The translations under genes and the position numbers were made by a program. Shown here piece by piece: positions 53,177 to 61,872 of a DNA stretch of 64,000 nt. Location of the stretch: positions 2,542,001 through 2,606,000 of the forward strand of contig NZ_OY782759.1 in the NCBI RefSeq assembly GCF_963678195.1, read 5' to 3'. The stretch is from an uncultured Hyphomonas sp. Lineage in GTDB: Bacteria > Pseudomonadota > Alphaproteobacteria > Caulobacterales > Hyphomonadaceae. The notes beneath the pieces are model-generated. The model did no database searches and was not told where the DNA came from. It worked only from the letters and a program-made list of their open reading frames with translations. The first letter of the stretch is position 1. Every line of letters begins with the position of its first letter.

Positions 53177-55966
53177 ATGGCCACTGCCCCCGTCACCAAG
53201 GACAGCCACCTCTATCTGGTCGATGCCAGCGCCTACATCTTCCGGGCGTTCCATGCCCTGCCGCCGCTGACGCGCGCATCGGATGACCTGCCGATCGGTG
53301 CGGTCAGCGGGTTCTGCAACATGTTGTTCAAGCTGCTGGAAGATCTGAAAGGCGATGACCGCCCGACCCATTTTGCCTGCATCTTTGACGCTTCGTCCCA
53401 CACATTCCGGAACGATCTGTACGACCAGTACAAGGCGAACCGCGACGAGCCGCCCGAAGAGTTACGCCCGCAATTCCCGCTCGTGCGCAGGGCTGCCGAA
53501 GCCTTCGCCGCCCACGCCATCGAGATGGAAGGCTTCGAAGCCGACGACCTGATTGCCACCTATGCCCGCCAGGCCGAGGCCAAGGGCGCGCGCGTCACAA
53601 TCGTCTCATCCGACAAGGATCTGATGCAGCTGGTCACTGACAAGATCGTCATGCTCGACACGATGAAGAACAAGACGATGGGCCGGGACGAAGTGTTCGA
53701 GAAATTCGGCGTCGGCCCGGAGAAAGTCGTGGACGTCCAGTCGCTGGCCGGTGACAGCGTCGACAACGTCCCCGGCGCCCCCGGCATCGGCGTGAAGACG
53801 GCCGCGACGCTGCTGGGCGAATATGGCGATCTCGACACGCTGCTGGCGCGCGCCGAGGAAATCAAACAGCCCAAGCGCCGCGAAACGCTGATCAATTTCG
53901 CCGACCAGATCCGTCTCTCCCGCGATCTCGTGACTCTCAAGGACGACGTCCCGCTGGAGATCTCTCTGGAAGACCTCGCCGTCCAGGACCCCGAACCGGA
54001 CACCCTGCTCGGTTTCCTGGAGGAGATGGAATTCAAGACCATCACCCGCCGCGTGCGCGAAATGATGGAGAAGGAAGGCGCGCTGGAGGCTGCTCCGCCT
54101 GCGGAAGACCCGATCGACCGAACGAAGTATGCCTGCGTGCGTGACTTCAAGGAGCTCGAAGACTGGATCGCCCGGGCAAAGAAACAGGGCTACGTCGCCG
54201 TCGATACCGAGACCGACAGTCTCGACTCCGTCACGGCAAATCTTGTCGGTGTATCGCTGGCGCTCGCCCCGAACGAAGCCTGCTACATCCCGCTCGCCCA
54301 CGTCGATCCGAACGATAGTGGCGATGGCGACATGTTCGGCGCCGACCCGCCGCGGCAAGTGCGGATGAAGGATGCCATCAAGGCCCTGAAGCCGCTGCTG
54401 GAGGATGATGCGGTCCTCAAGATCGGCCAGAACATCAAGTATGATCTGAACATCTTCGCCCAGCACGGTATCCAGGTTGCGCCGGTCGATGACACTATGC
54501 TGCTCTCCTATGTGCTGAATGCCGGCAAGCATGGGCACGGCATGGACCTGTTGTCGGAGAAATATCTCGGCCACACGCCGCTCTCCTTCAAGGATGTCGC
54601 CGGTTCCGGGAAATCGCAGGTCACCTTTGACCGGGTCGCGCTGGACAAGGCGACCGAATACGCCGCCGAGGATGCCGACGTCACTTTGCGCCTGTGGCAG
54701 ACCTTCAAACCTCTTCTGCACACGGAGAAAGTCACCACCGTCTATGAGACGGAGGAGCGCCCGCTGGTGCCCGTGCTTGCCGCGATGGAGCGCGAAGGCA
54801 TCAAGGTGGACAGGGACAAGCTCTCGCGCCTGTCGTCCGACTTCTCCCAGCGCATGGCCGCGCTGGAGGCTGAAGCCTACGAGCAGGCCGGCGAGGAATT
54901 CAAGATTTCGAGCCCCAAACAGCTGGGTGAGATCCTGTTCGACAAGATGGGCATCGAAGGCGGCAAGAAGACCAAGACCGGCGCCTGGGTGACGGATGCC
55001 GATGTGCTGGAGGGTCTCGCAGCCGAAGGCCACGAACTGCCCCGCACGATTGTCGACTGGCGGACATTGTCGAAGTTGCGCTCGACCTATACCGAAGCGC
55101 TGCAGGCCGCGATCAACAAGGAGACCGGCCGCGTTCATACCAGCTTCTCCATGGCGGTCGCCCAGACCGGGCGCCTCTCGTCCTCGGATCCGAACCTGCA
55201 GAACATCCCGGTGCGGACAGAGGAAGGCCGCAAGATCCGTGAAGCGTTCATCGCGGATGAAGGCAATGTGCTGGTCAGCGCGGACTACAGCCAGATCGAA
55301 CTGCGCGTGCTGGCCCATATGGCCGACATCGACGCGCTGAAATCTGCCTTCAGGGAAGGCCTCGACATTCACGCGATGACAGCGAGTGAAATGTTCGGCG
55401 TGCCCATCGAGGGCATGGACCCGATGGTGCGCCGTCAGGCCAAGGCGATCAATTTCGGTATCATCTACGGCATTTCCGGTTTCGGCCTCGCGCGCCAGCT
55501 CGGCATCCCGCAGTCGGAAGCAGCGGACTATATCAAGACATACTTCAAGCGCTTCCCCGGGATCCGCGCCTATATGGACGAGACAAAAGCCTTCGCGAAA
55601 GAGCATGGCTTTGTGCAGACCGCCTTCGGCCGGAAAGTGCACCTCGCCGGGATCAAGTCGAAGGGGCCGCAGAAGGCTTTCGCGGAGCGCCAAGCCATCA
55701 ATGCGCCCATTCAGGGTTCTGCCGCCGACATCATCAAACGCGCCATGATCCGCATGCCGGAGGCCCTGGCGAAAGCGAAGCTGAAGGCCCGGATGCTGCT
55801 TCAGGTGCACGACGAACTCGTCTTCGAATGTCCCGAAGGCGAAGCGGAAAAGCTGATTCAGGTGGCAAAAGAGACCATGCAGTCGGCTGCCGGCCCCGCC
55901 ATGGACCTGTCAGTCCCGCTGGAAGTTGACGCCCGCGCGGCCTCCAACTGGGCGGATGCCCACTAG
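53177..55966 (+). CDS. polA: DNA polymerase I
   Basis: A 929-residue polymerase with all three domains. The 5'-3' exonuclease (about 1-290) has 'LYLVDASAYIFRAFHALPPL' and 'SLAGDSVDNVPGAPGIGVKT'. The 3'-5' exonuclease (about 330-520) keeps the Asp-x-Glu in 'YVAVDTETDSLDS', so proofreading is likely active. The polymerase (about 550-929) has 'VSADYSQIELRVLAHMADID', 'RRQAKAINFGIIYGISGFGL' and 'LQVHDELVFE'. It acts in Okazaki fragment processing and repair. The ATG at 53177 was chosen because the family begins there. Confidence 0.97.
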   Translation: MATAPVTKDSHLYLVDASAYIFRAFHALPPLTRASDDLPIGAVSGFCNMLFKLLEDLKGDDRPTHFACIFDASSHTFRNDLYDQYKANRDEPPEELRPQFPLVRRAAEAFAAHAIEMEGFEADDLIATYARQAEAKGARVTIVSSDKDLMQLVTDKIVMLDTMKNKTMGRDEVFEKFGVGPEKVVDVQSLAGDSVDNVPGAPGIGVKTAATLLGEYGDLDTLLARAEEIKQPKRRETLINFADQIRLSRDLVTLKDDVPLEISLEDLAVQDPEPDTLLGFLEEMEFKTITRRVREMMEKEGALEAAPPAEDPIDRTKYACVRDFKELEDWIARAKKQGYVAVDTETDSLDSVTANLVGVSLALAPNEACYIPLAHVDPNDSGDGDMFGADPPRQVRMKDAIKALKPLLEDDAVLKIGQNIKYDLNIFAQHGIQVAPVDDTMLLSYVLNAGKHGHGMDLLSEKYLGHTPLSFKDVAGSGKSQVTFDRVALDKATEYAAEDADVTLRLWQTFKPLLHTEKVTTVYETEERPLVPVLAAMEREGIKVDRDKLSRLSSDFSQRMAALEAEAYEQAGEEFKISSPKQLGEILFDKMGIEGGKKTKTGAWVTDADVLEGLAAEGHELPRTIVDWRTLSKLRSTYTEALQAAINKETGRVHTSFSMAVAQTGRLSSSDPNLQNIPVRTEEGRKIREAFIADEGNVLVSADYSQIELRVLAHMADIDALKSAFREGLDIHAMTASEMFGVPIEGMDPMVRRQAKAINFGIIYGISGFGLARQLGIPQSEAADYIKTYFKRFPGIRAYMDETKAFAKEHGFVQTAFGRKVHLAGIKSKGPQKAFAERQAINAPIQGSAADIIKRAMIRMPEALAKAKLKARMLLQVHDELVFECPEGEAEKLIQVAKETMQSAAGPAMDLSVPLEVDARAASNWADAH

Positions 55967-56117
55967 CTTGCCCATTGGGCTGTCTGCTTCTTCGGCGCCG
56001 GTGCTGCGCGGGAAGGCATACAAATTTGCAATGTTGCCAGACGCAGTTGTCACATTTGCGCAAGCGATTCGGCCTGCTAGCTATGCGGAATTGCGAAACG
56101 CAGACCGAGGCAGGCTT

Positions 56118-57164
56118 ATGCCCTTTTCTACCGCCGTCGCCAGCTGTCCCTTCAAAATCGGCCACACGCCCCTGACCGCCTACCAGGTCAAGGTTGGCAA
56201 TCTCACGCATGAATTGCTGGTGAAGGAAGAGCGTTGCAACGAATTCGGCTCCGTCAAGGACCGCGTGGCCTGGTACATCCTGTCGAAGACGATCGAGAAG
56301 ATGGGCCCGGTCAAATCCGTGGTCGATGCCTCCTCCGGCAATTACGGCAACGCGCTCGCCTGCATCTGCCAGCGTCTGGGCATCGGCGCGACCATTGTGT
56401 CGTCGGCTTCGATCAGCGCCCATAATGCCGCCCAGATCAAAGCAGCCGGCGCCCGCCTCGTGATCGCAGAGCCGAACCCTGGCGAAACCTCCAACGCGGC
56501 CCGCATGCGCCTCGCTGGTGAGATCGCCGCGCAGGATGGCTCTGTCTTCCTCGACCAGTATTCCAACCCGCTGAACCCGGCCTCCCACCAGAACTGGACT
56601 GCGCCGGAACTGTTCGCCGATGGCCCGTTCGATGCGGTGTTCATGACCTCTTCGTCCGGCGGCACATCGCGCGGCTTCGCCGACTATCTGGAGGCCCATC
56701 CCGGCCCGACCCAGCTCTGCCTGGTCGAGCCGGAAAGCTCCTGCGCCTTCCTCGACAGCCCATCGGGCTGCACCGACAAGCTGAAAATCCCCGCCTTCGG
56801 CAGCCAGCGGCGCTCCTCTTTTGCCGGGATGAAGCCCGATCCGGGCATGATCCGCATGGATGAGGCCGACACGCTTGCCGCCTTCACCCTGCTGCACGAG
56901 CACCAGCTCTCCAAGGTTGGCCTGTCCAGCACCGGCGTCATCCTCGGCGCGCTCGACTGGCTGGCCCGGCAGGACACGCCGGCCCGTGTGGCCTGTGTCT
57001 GCGCTGATGGCGATGAGCGCTATCTGGACGAGATCCAGTCCCGCTACATTCCTTCGGTCGGCCAGACGGCTTATGAGGCGGCCCTCCAGCGCCTCGCGCC
57101 TGCGATGGCCGGCATTCAGTGCCTGGGCCCGGTCAACGCCGACGCAAAAGCCGCCGCGCACTAG
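56118..57164 (+). CDS. Cysteine synthase-fold PLP enzyme of unassigned reaction
   Basis: A 348-residue fold-type II PLP protein. The PLP lysine is in 'ERCNEFGSVKDRVAWYILSK', the substrate loop in 'DASSGNYGNALACICQRLGI', and the phosphate loop in 'MTSSSGGTSRGFADYLEAHP'. It resembles cysteine synthase-like and SbnA-like enzymes rather than threonine deaminase, but the substrate is not clear. The ATG at 56118 follows GAGGCAGG; an earlier reading from 55926 would overlap polA out of frame. Confidence 0.8.
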   Translation: MPFSTAVASCPFKIGHTPLTAYQVKVGNLTHELLVKEERCNEFGSVKDRVAWYILSKTIEKMGPVKSVVDASSGNYGNALACICQRLGIGATIVSSASISAHNAAQIKAAGARLVIAEPNPGETSNAARMRLAGEIAAQDGSVFLDQYSNPLNPASHQNWTAPELFADGPFDAVFMTSSSGGTSRGFADYLEAHPGPTQLCLVEPESSCAFLDSPSGCTDKLKIPAFGSQRRSSFAGMKPDPGMIRMDEADTLAAFTLLHEHQLSKVGLSSTGVILGALDWLARQDTPARVACVCADGDERYLDEIQSRYIPSVGQTAYEAALQRLAPAMAGIQCLGPVNADAKAAAH

Positions 57165-57277
57165 CGCCGCCGCCTCGCCCGGCAACAGATGGGGGCTGGC
57201 CGTTCCCCCTTCGTCATGATTGATAATCGCCCGCCCGGCAGGTAATCCCCTGCCGAACACCGTAAAAGAGGCACAAA

Positions 57278-59122
57278 GTGGCAATACTCTACCGTTCCCG
57301 CACGTCGACCCACGGCCGCAACATGGCCGGCGCCCGCGGCCTGTGGCGCGCAACAGGCATGAAAGACAGCGATTTCGGCAAGCCGATTATCGCGGTGGTG
57401 AACTCCTTTACCCAATTCGTGCCCGGCCACGTGCACCTGAAAGACCTCGGCCAGCTGGTCGCCAGCGAGATCGTTGCGGCGGGCGGCGTTGCCAAGGAAT
57501 TCAACACGATCGCGGTCGATGACGGCATCGCGATGGGCCATGACGGCATGCTGTATTCCCTGCCGAGCCGCGAAGTGATCGCTGACAGTGTCGAGTACAT
57601 GGTCAATGCCCACTGCGCCGACGCGATGGTCTGCATCTCCAATTGCGACAAGATCACCCCCGGCATGATGATGGCGGCGCTGCGCCTAGACATCCCGGTC
57701 GTCTTCATCTCCGGCGGCCCGATGGAGGCCGGCAAGGTCAACATCGACGGCGAGCTGAAAGCGGTCGACCTGATCGATGCCATGATCGAAGCGGCAAACC
57801 CGGAACGCACCGACGCCGAAGTGCTGGCCTATGAAGAAGCCGCCTGCCCGACCTGCGGCTCGTGCAGCGGCATGTTCACGGCGAACTCGATGAACTGCCT
57901 CGCCGAAGCCATGGGCCTCGGCCTGCCGGGCAATGGCTCGACGCTCGCCACCCATGCTGACCGAGAAGGCCTGTTCCGCCGCGCCGGTCAGCGCATCGTG
58001 GAACTGGCTAAGGCCTATTACGAGGGCGGCGACAAATCCGTCTCCGCGCGCGGTATCGCCACCAAGGCAGCGTTCGAGAACGCCATGACGCTGGACATCG
58101 CCATGGGCGGCTCCACCAACACGATCCTCCATCTGCTGGCCATTGCCCGCGAAGGCGAGGTGGACTTCACGCTGGACGACATCGACCGGCTGAGCCGCTC
58201 GACGCCGTGCCTCTGCAAGGTCGCCCCGGCGGTTGCCAACGTCCATATGGAAGACGTTCACCGCGCCGGCGGCATCTTCGGTATCCTCGGAGAGCTGGAC
58301 CGCGCCGGGAAGCTCGACACGTCCGTGCGCACCATCCACTCCGACACATTGGGCGAGGCGATCACCAAATGGGACATCACCGTCACCAATGATCCGGCGG
58401 CGCAGGAACTGTTCCTGGCCGCGCCAGGCGGCGTGCGGACGACCGAGGCCTTCAGCCAGTCGCGCCGCTACAAGGAACTCGACACCGACCGGGAGAAAGG
58501 CGTCATCCGCTCGGCGGATCACGCCTTTTCGCAGGATGGCGGCCTGGCCGTTCTGTTCGGCAACATTGCCGAGCAAGGCTGTGTGGTGAAAACCGCCGGC
58601 GTCGATGACAGTATCCTGAAATTCTCCGGCCCGGCCGTCGTCTGTGACAGCCAGGAAGACGCCTGCAAGCGCATACTGAACAAGGGCGTGAAAGCGGGCG
58701 ATGTCGTCATCATCCGCCATGAAGGCCCGCGCGGCGGCCCCGGCATGCAGGAAATGCTGTACCCGACCTCCTATCTGAAATCGATGAAGCTCGGCAAAGC
58801 CTGCGCCCTGATCACCGACGGGCGTTTCTCCGGCGGCACGTCCGGCCTTTCCATCGGCCATGTCAGCCCGGAAGCGGCCGAAGGCGGCCTGATCGGCCTG
58901 ATCGAGGAAGGCGACATCATCGAGATCGACATCCCGAACCGCACCATCCACGCCAAGCTGACGGACGAAGAAATCGCGTCCCGCCGCGCCGCGATGGAAG
59001 CCAAGGGCGACAAGGCCTGGAAACCAGCCGAAGACCGCCCCCGCAAGGTCAGCCGTGCCCTGAAGGTCTACGCGGCCCATGTAGGGAACGCGTCTCAGGG
59101 CGCGGTGCGTCTGGATCCGTAA
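57278..59122 (+). CDS. ilvD: Dihydroxy-acid dehydratase
   Basis: A 614-residue iron-sulfur enzyme converting 2,3-dihydroxy-isovalerate and -methylvalerate to the keto acids that precede valine and isoleucine. Cluster cysteines are seen in '[20 protein letters not shown]' and '[20 protein letters not shown]'. '[20 protein letters not shown]' is the C-terminal hallmark. The start is a GTG with AGAGG six bases upstream. The leader has two hairpins: GGGGG/CCCCC (57191-57209) and CGGCAGG/CCTGCCG (57236-57255). These may be terminator or leader structures; a short upstream peptide shows no run of branched-chain codons. Confidence 0.96.
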   Translation: MAILYRSRTSTHGRNMAGARGLWRATGMKDSDFGKPIIAVVNSFTQFVPGHVHLKDLGQLVASEIVAAGGVAKEFNTIAVDDGIAMGHDGMLYSLPSREVIADSVEYMVNAHCADAMVCISNCDKITPGMMMAALRLDIPVVFISGGPMEAGKVNIDGELKAVDLIDAMIEAANPERTDAEVLAYEEAACPTCGSCSGMFTANSMNCLAEAMGLGLPGNGSTLATHADREGLFRRAGQRIVELAKAYYEGGDKSVSARGIATKAAFENAMTLDIAMGGSTNTILHLLAIAREGEVDFTLDDIDRLSRSTPCLCKVAPAVANVHMEDVHRAGGIFGILGELDRAGKLDTSVRTIHSDTLGEAITKWDITVTNDPAAQELFLAAPGGVRTTEAFSQSRRYKELDTDREKGVIRSADHAFSQDGGLAVLFGNIAEQGCVVKTAGVDDSILKFSGPAVVCDSQEDACKRILNKGVKAGDVVIIRHEGPRGGPGMQEMLYPTSYLKSMKLGKACALITDGRFSGGTSGLSIGHVSPEAAEGGLIGLIEEGDIIEIDIPNRTIHAKLTDEEIASRRAAMEAKGDKAWKPAEDRPRKVSRALKVYAAHVGNASQGAVRLDP

Positions 59123-59162
59123 GCGTCAAAATAGACTATTCAATGAAGAGTAGAGCGTCCTA

Positions 59163-59184
59163 GCTCGTCCGCCCCACGACGAGC
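59163..59184. terminator. Hairpin after ilvD, possible terminator
   Basis: GCTCGTC at 59163-59169 pairs perfectly with GACGAGC at 59178-59184 across an 8-base loop, 40 bases after the ilvD stop. No T-run follows, so termination is only likely by position. Confidence 0.35.
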
Positions 59185-59271
59185 GCCCTCGACACCCCCT
59201 AAGATTGCCGGTTGTTTATATTTATAAGCGATGGCATCATCAAAAGAGAAGAGGGTCGGGGGGCAATACTG

Positions 59272-59814
59272 GTGAAGATTTTATGGGGTGCGCTAGGCAC
59301 GATAACTGGCGCTATGTCAGTTTCTTCGTTCTTATCTCAGTACAGCGACCTGTCGCTTGATGGATTCATTCTTGAATTAGTAGAATACTATCAAGGCCTG
59401 TCGTCTTTTACATTTGGCTTCATCCCGTCGCTTGTCAGCATTCACGTGCCGCAATGGCTTTGCGATGCATGGACATTGAGCTTCGTTCTCACGGCGGCAA
59501 CCTTCAGGATGATCCGTTATGATTACAGCTCGCGCGGAATCCTGGCATATTATCACCGTCCACCAATCCTGTTGTACATTGTACAATCCCTGACATTCAT
59601 CGGGGTTTTCAACGCACTTTTTTACTGCATTCCGATAGTAAAGCGTCATCCGATAAAACGTACAGACCCCAGAACAGAGCGGAAAGTCGAAGCCCCCTGC
59701 TACAGGCTTCTGGGATTTTATGTCCTGAAGGCTGATGTTTACTGGTATACCAGCCTCCTCTCTATAGCAGGCACCGTATGCCTGTTCTTTATATTATCTG
59801 CCTACGGACCCTGA
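59272..59814 (+). CDS. Hypothetical multi-spanning membrane protein in AT-richer DNA
   Basis: A 180-residue protein with about four hydrophobic segments: 'ILWGALGTITGAMSVSSFLS', 'SSFTFGFIPSLVSIHVPQWL', 'ILLYIVQSLTFIGVFNALFY' and 'SLLSIAGTVCLFFILSAYG'. No family is recognised. The GTG at 59272 follows a GGGGGG stretch; a TTG at 59212 would add 20 residues. Base use is clearly richer in A+T than the neighbours, and codons such as TTA, ATA and AGA are frequent, which suggests recent transfer. Confidence 0.55.
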   Translation: MKILWGALGTITGAMSVSSFLSQYSDLSLDGFILELVEYYQGLSSFTFGFIPSLVSIHVPQWLCDAWTLSFVLTAATFRMIRYDYSSRGILAYYHRPPILLYIVQSLTFIGVFNALFYCIPIVKRHPIKRTDPRTERKVEAPCYRLLGFYVLKADVYWYTSLLSIAGTVCLFFILSAYGP

Positions 59815-59875
59815 CGATACTTTCACCGAACGGGAAAACGCAACTCCTCACACCAATCAGATACGAGAGCCTCCA

Positions 59876-60382
59876 ATGCCCAACACTATCGACACCTACG
59901 TCACCGTCCAAACAGGTTCGACCAAAGATGAAGTTTTCGACACTATATGCGGCATTTTCAGAGATTCATTTGCCCGCCGTATAATCTTTGCAAACTATAT
60001 GGGGCCACGCATTGTTGGCGATGCAGAGTTGGCTCGCGGGGTCAGAATTGAAGCCTTCGTCCAGCATGAGAAGGGAGACCTATGGACCGAGGGCGAGATT
60101 GCCGGTTTCGGAAAAGATATCCAGGCAATCCGGTTTTTCTTTGATAGCACAGCCTACCACAAAGGTGGAGACATAACCCGGCCAACTGTTGAGAAAAACC
60201 GAAAGGCCGAGTTTATTTTCCTTTGCAAAGACGGAGCAAATGGGCTCTGCGACCTCGAAATCGGAGTCCATCTGGACAAGAAAATGTTCGGTGGCGCCAC
60301 TCCGCAGCAAATGATCCATGAAATTATCACATTTCTGAATTCCCAAGAAATTACAACGAGCGATCTACCGCGCTTTTTCTAA
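59876..60382 (+). CDS. Hypothetical protein in AT-richer DNA
   Basis: A 168-residue soluble protein, no signal peptide. It opens 'PNTIDTYVTVQTGSTKDEVF' and contains 'RGVRIEAFVQHEKGDLWTEG' and 'CDLEIGVHLDKKMFGGATPQ'. The alternating strand/helix look with a C-terminal helix ('MIHEIITFLNSQEITTSDL') could fit an immunity-like or small binding protein, but I recognise no family. It follows the membrane protein by 61 bases and shares its unusual base content. Confidence 0.55.
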   Translation: MPNTIDTYVTVQTGSTKDEVFDTICGIFRDSFARRIIFANYMGPRIVGDAELARGVRIEAFVQHEKGDLWTEGEIAGFGKDIQAIRFFFDSTAYHKGGDITRPTVEKNRKAEFIFLCKDGANGLCDLEIGVHLDKKMFGGATPQQMIHEIITFLNSQEITTSDLPRFF

Positions 60383-60489
60383 CCACGGCACAGACATCAT
60401 CCATTCAGAGACAACCTGCCAAAAGCAGAACTTACGACGCCCGTGAAGGCGCTTTGTGGGTGAGCTGAATTTTCAGATCAGGTCCGGCT

Positions 60490-60867
60490 TCAGGTTTCCG
60501 GCAGAGGCAGGTTCAGGATGCAGGTTCGCGCAATCCGGCGAACGGCAGGCGCAATCGCGACATCATGAGGCTCGGCACACAGTGCGGTGTAAGCGGGCAT
60601 GAAGAACCGCCCATCGCACGCAGCGGCGAGACGATCACTGGAATGCTCGCGTGGCTTCAGCCAGTCGCGGCCGGCCTTCTGCCCCGGTATCCAGTCGATG
60701 CTGACAAGGTAGACGCGAAGATTGTCCGTCACGCTCCAATGGTATTTCACGCCCCGCCCATAAGCGGCCCGGATCTGCGCGCGCAGCATCAGCACCTGGA
60801 CCCAGATCAGGGGCCAGAGGAAGGCAAGCTGCGGCGGAAAGCCCGGCGGAGGGTTAAAGAGTGACAT
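60490..60867 (-). CDS. Hypothetical protein with one membrane-like segment
   Basis: A 125-residue protein. It begins 'SLFNPPPGFPPQLAFLWPLI', then 'WVQVLMLRAQIRAAYGRGVK', a hydrophobic segment followed by a basic helix, then 'RVYLVSIDWIPGQKAGRDWL'. Composition matches the genome norm. Similar small proteins are widespread and uncharacterised in this bacterial group (impression only). Confidence 0.6.
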   Translation of the reverse strand: MSLFNPPPGFPPQLAFLWPLIWVQVLMLRAQIRAAYGRGVKYHWSVTDNLRVYLVSIDWIPGQKAGRDWLKPREHSSDRLAAACDGRFFMPAYTALCAEPHDVAIAPAVRRIARTCILNLPLPET

Positions 60868-60974
60868 GGCGAGCACTATACGTCAGGCCACGGAGGTGTC
60901 GGATAAGTTTGTTTTTGTGGCAATGATTGCGGCAGGATGGGCCGTGTCAGCTGGTGGATAAGCTCTCTCCACGT

Positions 60975-61012
60975 GTCATCCCGGATAAGCGCTACGCACT
61001 TTCCGGGATGAC
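60975..61012. repeat. Short palindromic intergenic repeat
   Basis: GTCATCCCGGA (60975-60985) and TCCGGGATGAC (61002-61012) are perfect 11-bp inverted arms around a short GC-rich loop. It lies in the 306-base gap between two leftward genes (60868-61173). This type of GTCATCCCGG palindrome is a common dispersed element in alphaproteobacterial genomes. Confidence 0.75.
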
Positions 61013-61056
61013 AGAGTCATGTGCGGGGATGATCTCTGCCGGACAAGAACCGTCTA

Positions 61057-61120
61057 CGCCATGACTTTGCATGATCAGCCATGACTATACCGGACTATGG
61101 GTGACTATGGCAGACCAGCG
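61057..61120. repeat. Dispersed 64-base intergenic repeat, copy B
   Basis: Matches copy A at 22854-22917 at 50 of 64 positions, including the shared core ATACCGGACTATG. As at copy A, a palindromic element lies a short way to its left and a leftward gene ends to its right. The remaining gap sequence (61121-61173) shows nothing recognisable. Confidence 0.7.
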
Positions 61121-61173
61121 TGGAGCTTCCGTCATACGCAGCGAGGCTGAAAACCTGCACATATCGTTTCGGA

Positions 61174-61833
61174 CTACAAAATCTCCGCAACGATCGGATA
61201 CGGCCCCAAACCGTCGACCATACCGCTTCCGGTCAGCATACCGCCGGGACCAAGCCGGAGATCAATTGCTACAGGATCACAGCACCCATAAGTGCCTTCA
61301 ATCCTGATCGAATCCGCTGTTGTCGTAATCTTGGCTTGATGGTCCTTGCCAAATTTGCCGTAACCGTTTTTGGTCATCCAATCTGTTGTCGTGTCCTCAA
61401 CAGACACTTTGTATTGTTTGAAGCTGAAAGATCCACCAAGCTCATTGTGCTGCTTTATTGTGCTGCGCCAACTGACATCAAGGGCTTCAACTTCATCGGG
61501 CCCTTCCTCCTTCGCAGCGGCAAGCGCCTTCTGGTACTCGACCGGCATGTCGAAAGGAAAGCTGAGCACCTCAGTCATCGCCAGCGCAGCGCGGAGTCCG
61601 AGCGCGCGGGCATCGGGATCATCGCTTTTCAGCGCTTCGCGCACGCAGAGACGCGCAACTGTCGCGCCCTGATTCACGACTGCATCCTCGACATAGGCAA
61701 GACGCAGCTCCGGATCATCCTGCGAGCAGTCCGCTTTCCATTGCTTCAGCGCAGCAGCGCGCTCCGCCGCGCCCTGAGCGAAAGCACACGGCGACAGCAT
61801 CAAAGCCGCAACAGCAAGTAATCCATACTTCAT
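61174..61833 (-). CDS. Exported hypothetical protein
   Basis: A 219-residue protein with a clean signal peptide ('GLLAVAALMLSPCAFAQG'). The mature N-terminal half is helical ('AERAAALKQWKADCSQDDPE', 'ALKSDDPDARALGLRAALAM'). The second half looks like beta strands ('FSFKQYKVSVEDTTTDWMTK', 'IRIEGTYGCCDPVAIDLRLG') with a Cys-Cys pair. No family recognised. The ATG follows GGGAGAA. It lies 39 bases after the caspase-like gene on the same strand and may be co-transcribed. Confidence 0.7.
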   Translation of the reverse strand: MKYGLLAVAALMLSPCAFAQGAAERAAALKQWKADCSQDDPELRLAYVEDAVVNQGATVARLCVREALKSDDPDARALGLRAALAMTEVLSFPFDMPVEYQKALAAAKEEGPDEVEALDVSWRSTIKQHNELGGSFSFKQYKVSVEDTTTDWMTKNGYGKFGKDHQAKITTTADSIRIEGTYGCCDPVAIDLRLGPGGMLTGSGMVDGLGPYPIVAEIL

Positions 61834-61872
61834 ATCAGTTCTCCCATGTGATTTCCTAAACGGTCGATCCGA

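Noticed and set aside
53606-55810. Open frame of about 730 codons opposite polA
   Set aside because: The plus-strand DNA polymerase I has all family motifs; the antisense translation is His/Arg/Gly-rich without domains.
57686-59080. Antisense open frame opposite ilvD
   Set aside because: Shadow of a conserved housekeeping gene; no recognisable protein features.
60868-61173. Possible CRISPR-like array from repeated CATGA and GACTATG units
   Set aside because: Units are short, irregularly spaced and have no uniform spacers; no cas genes are present.
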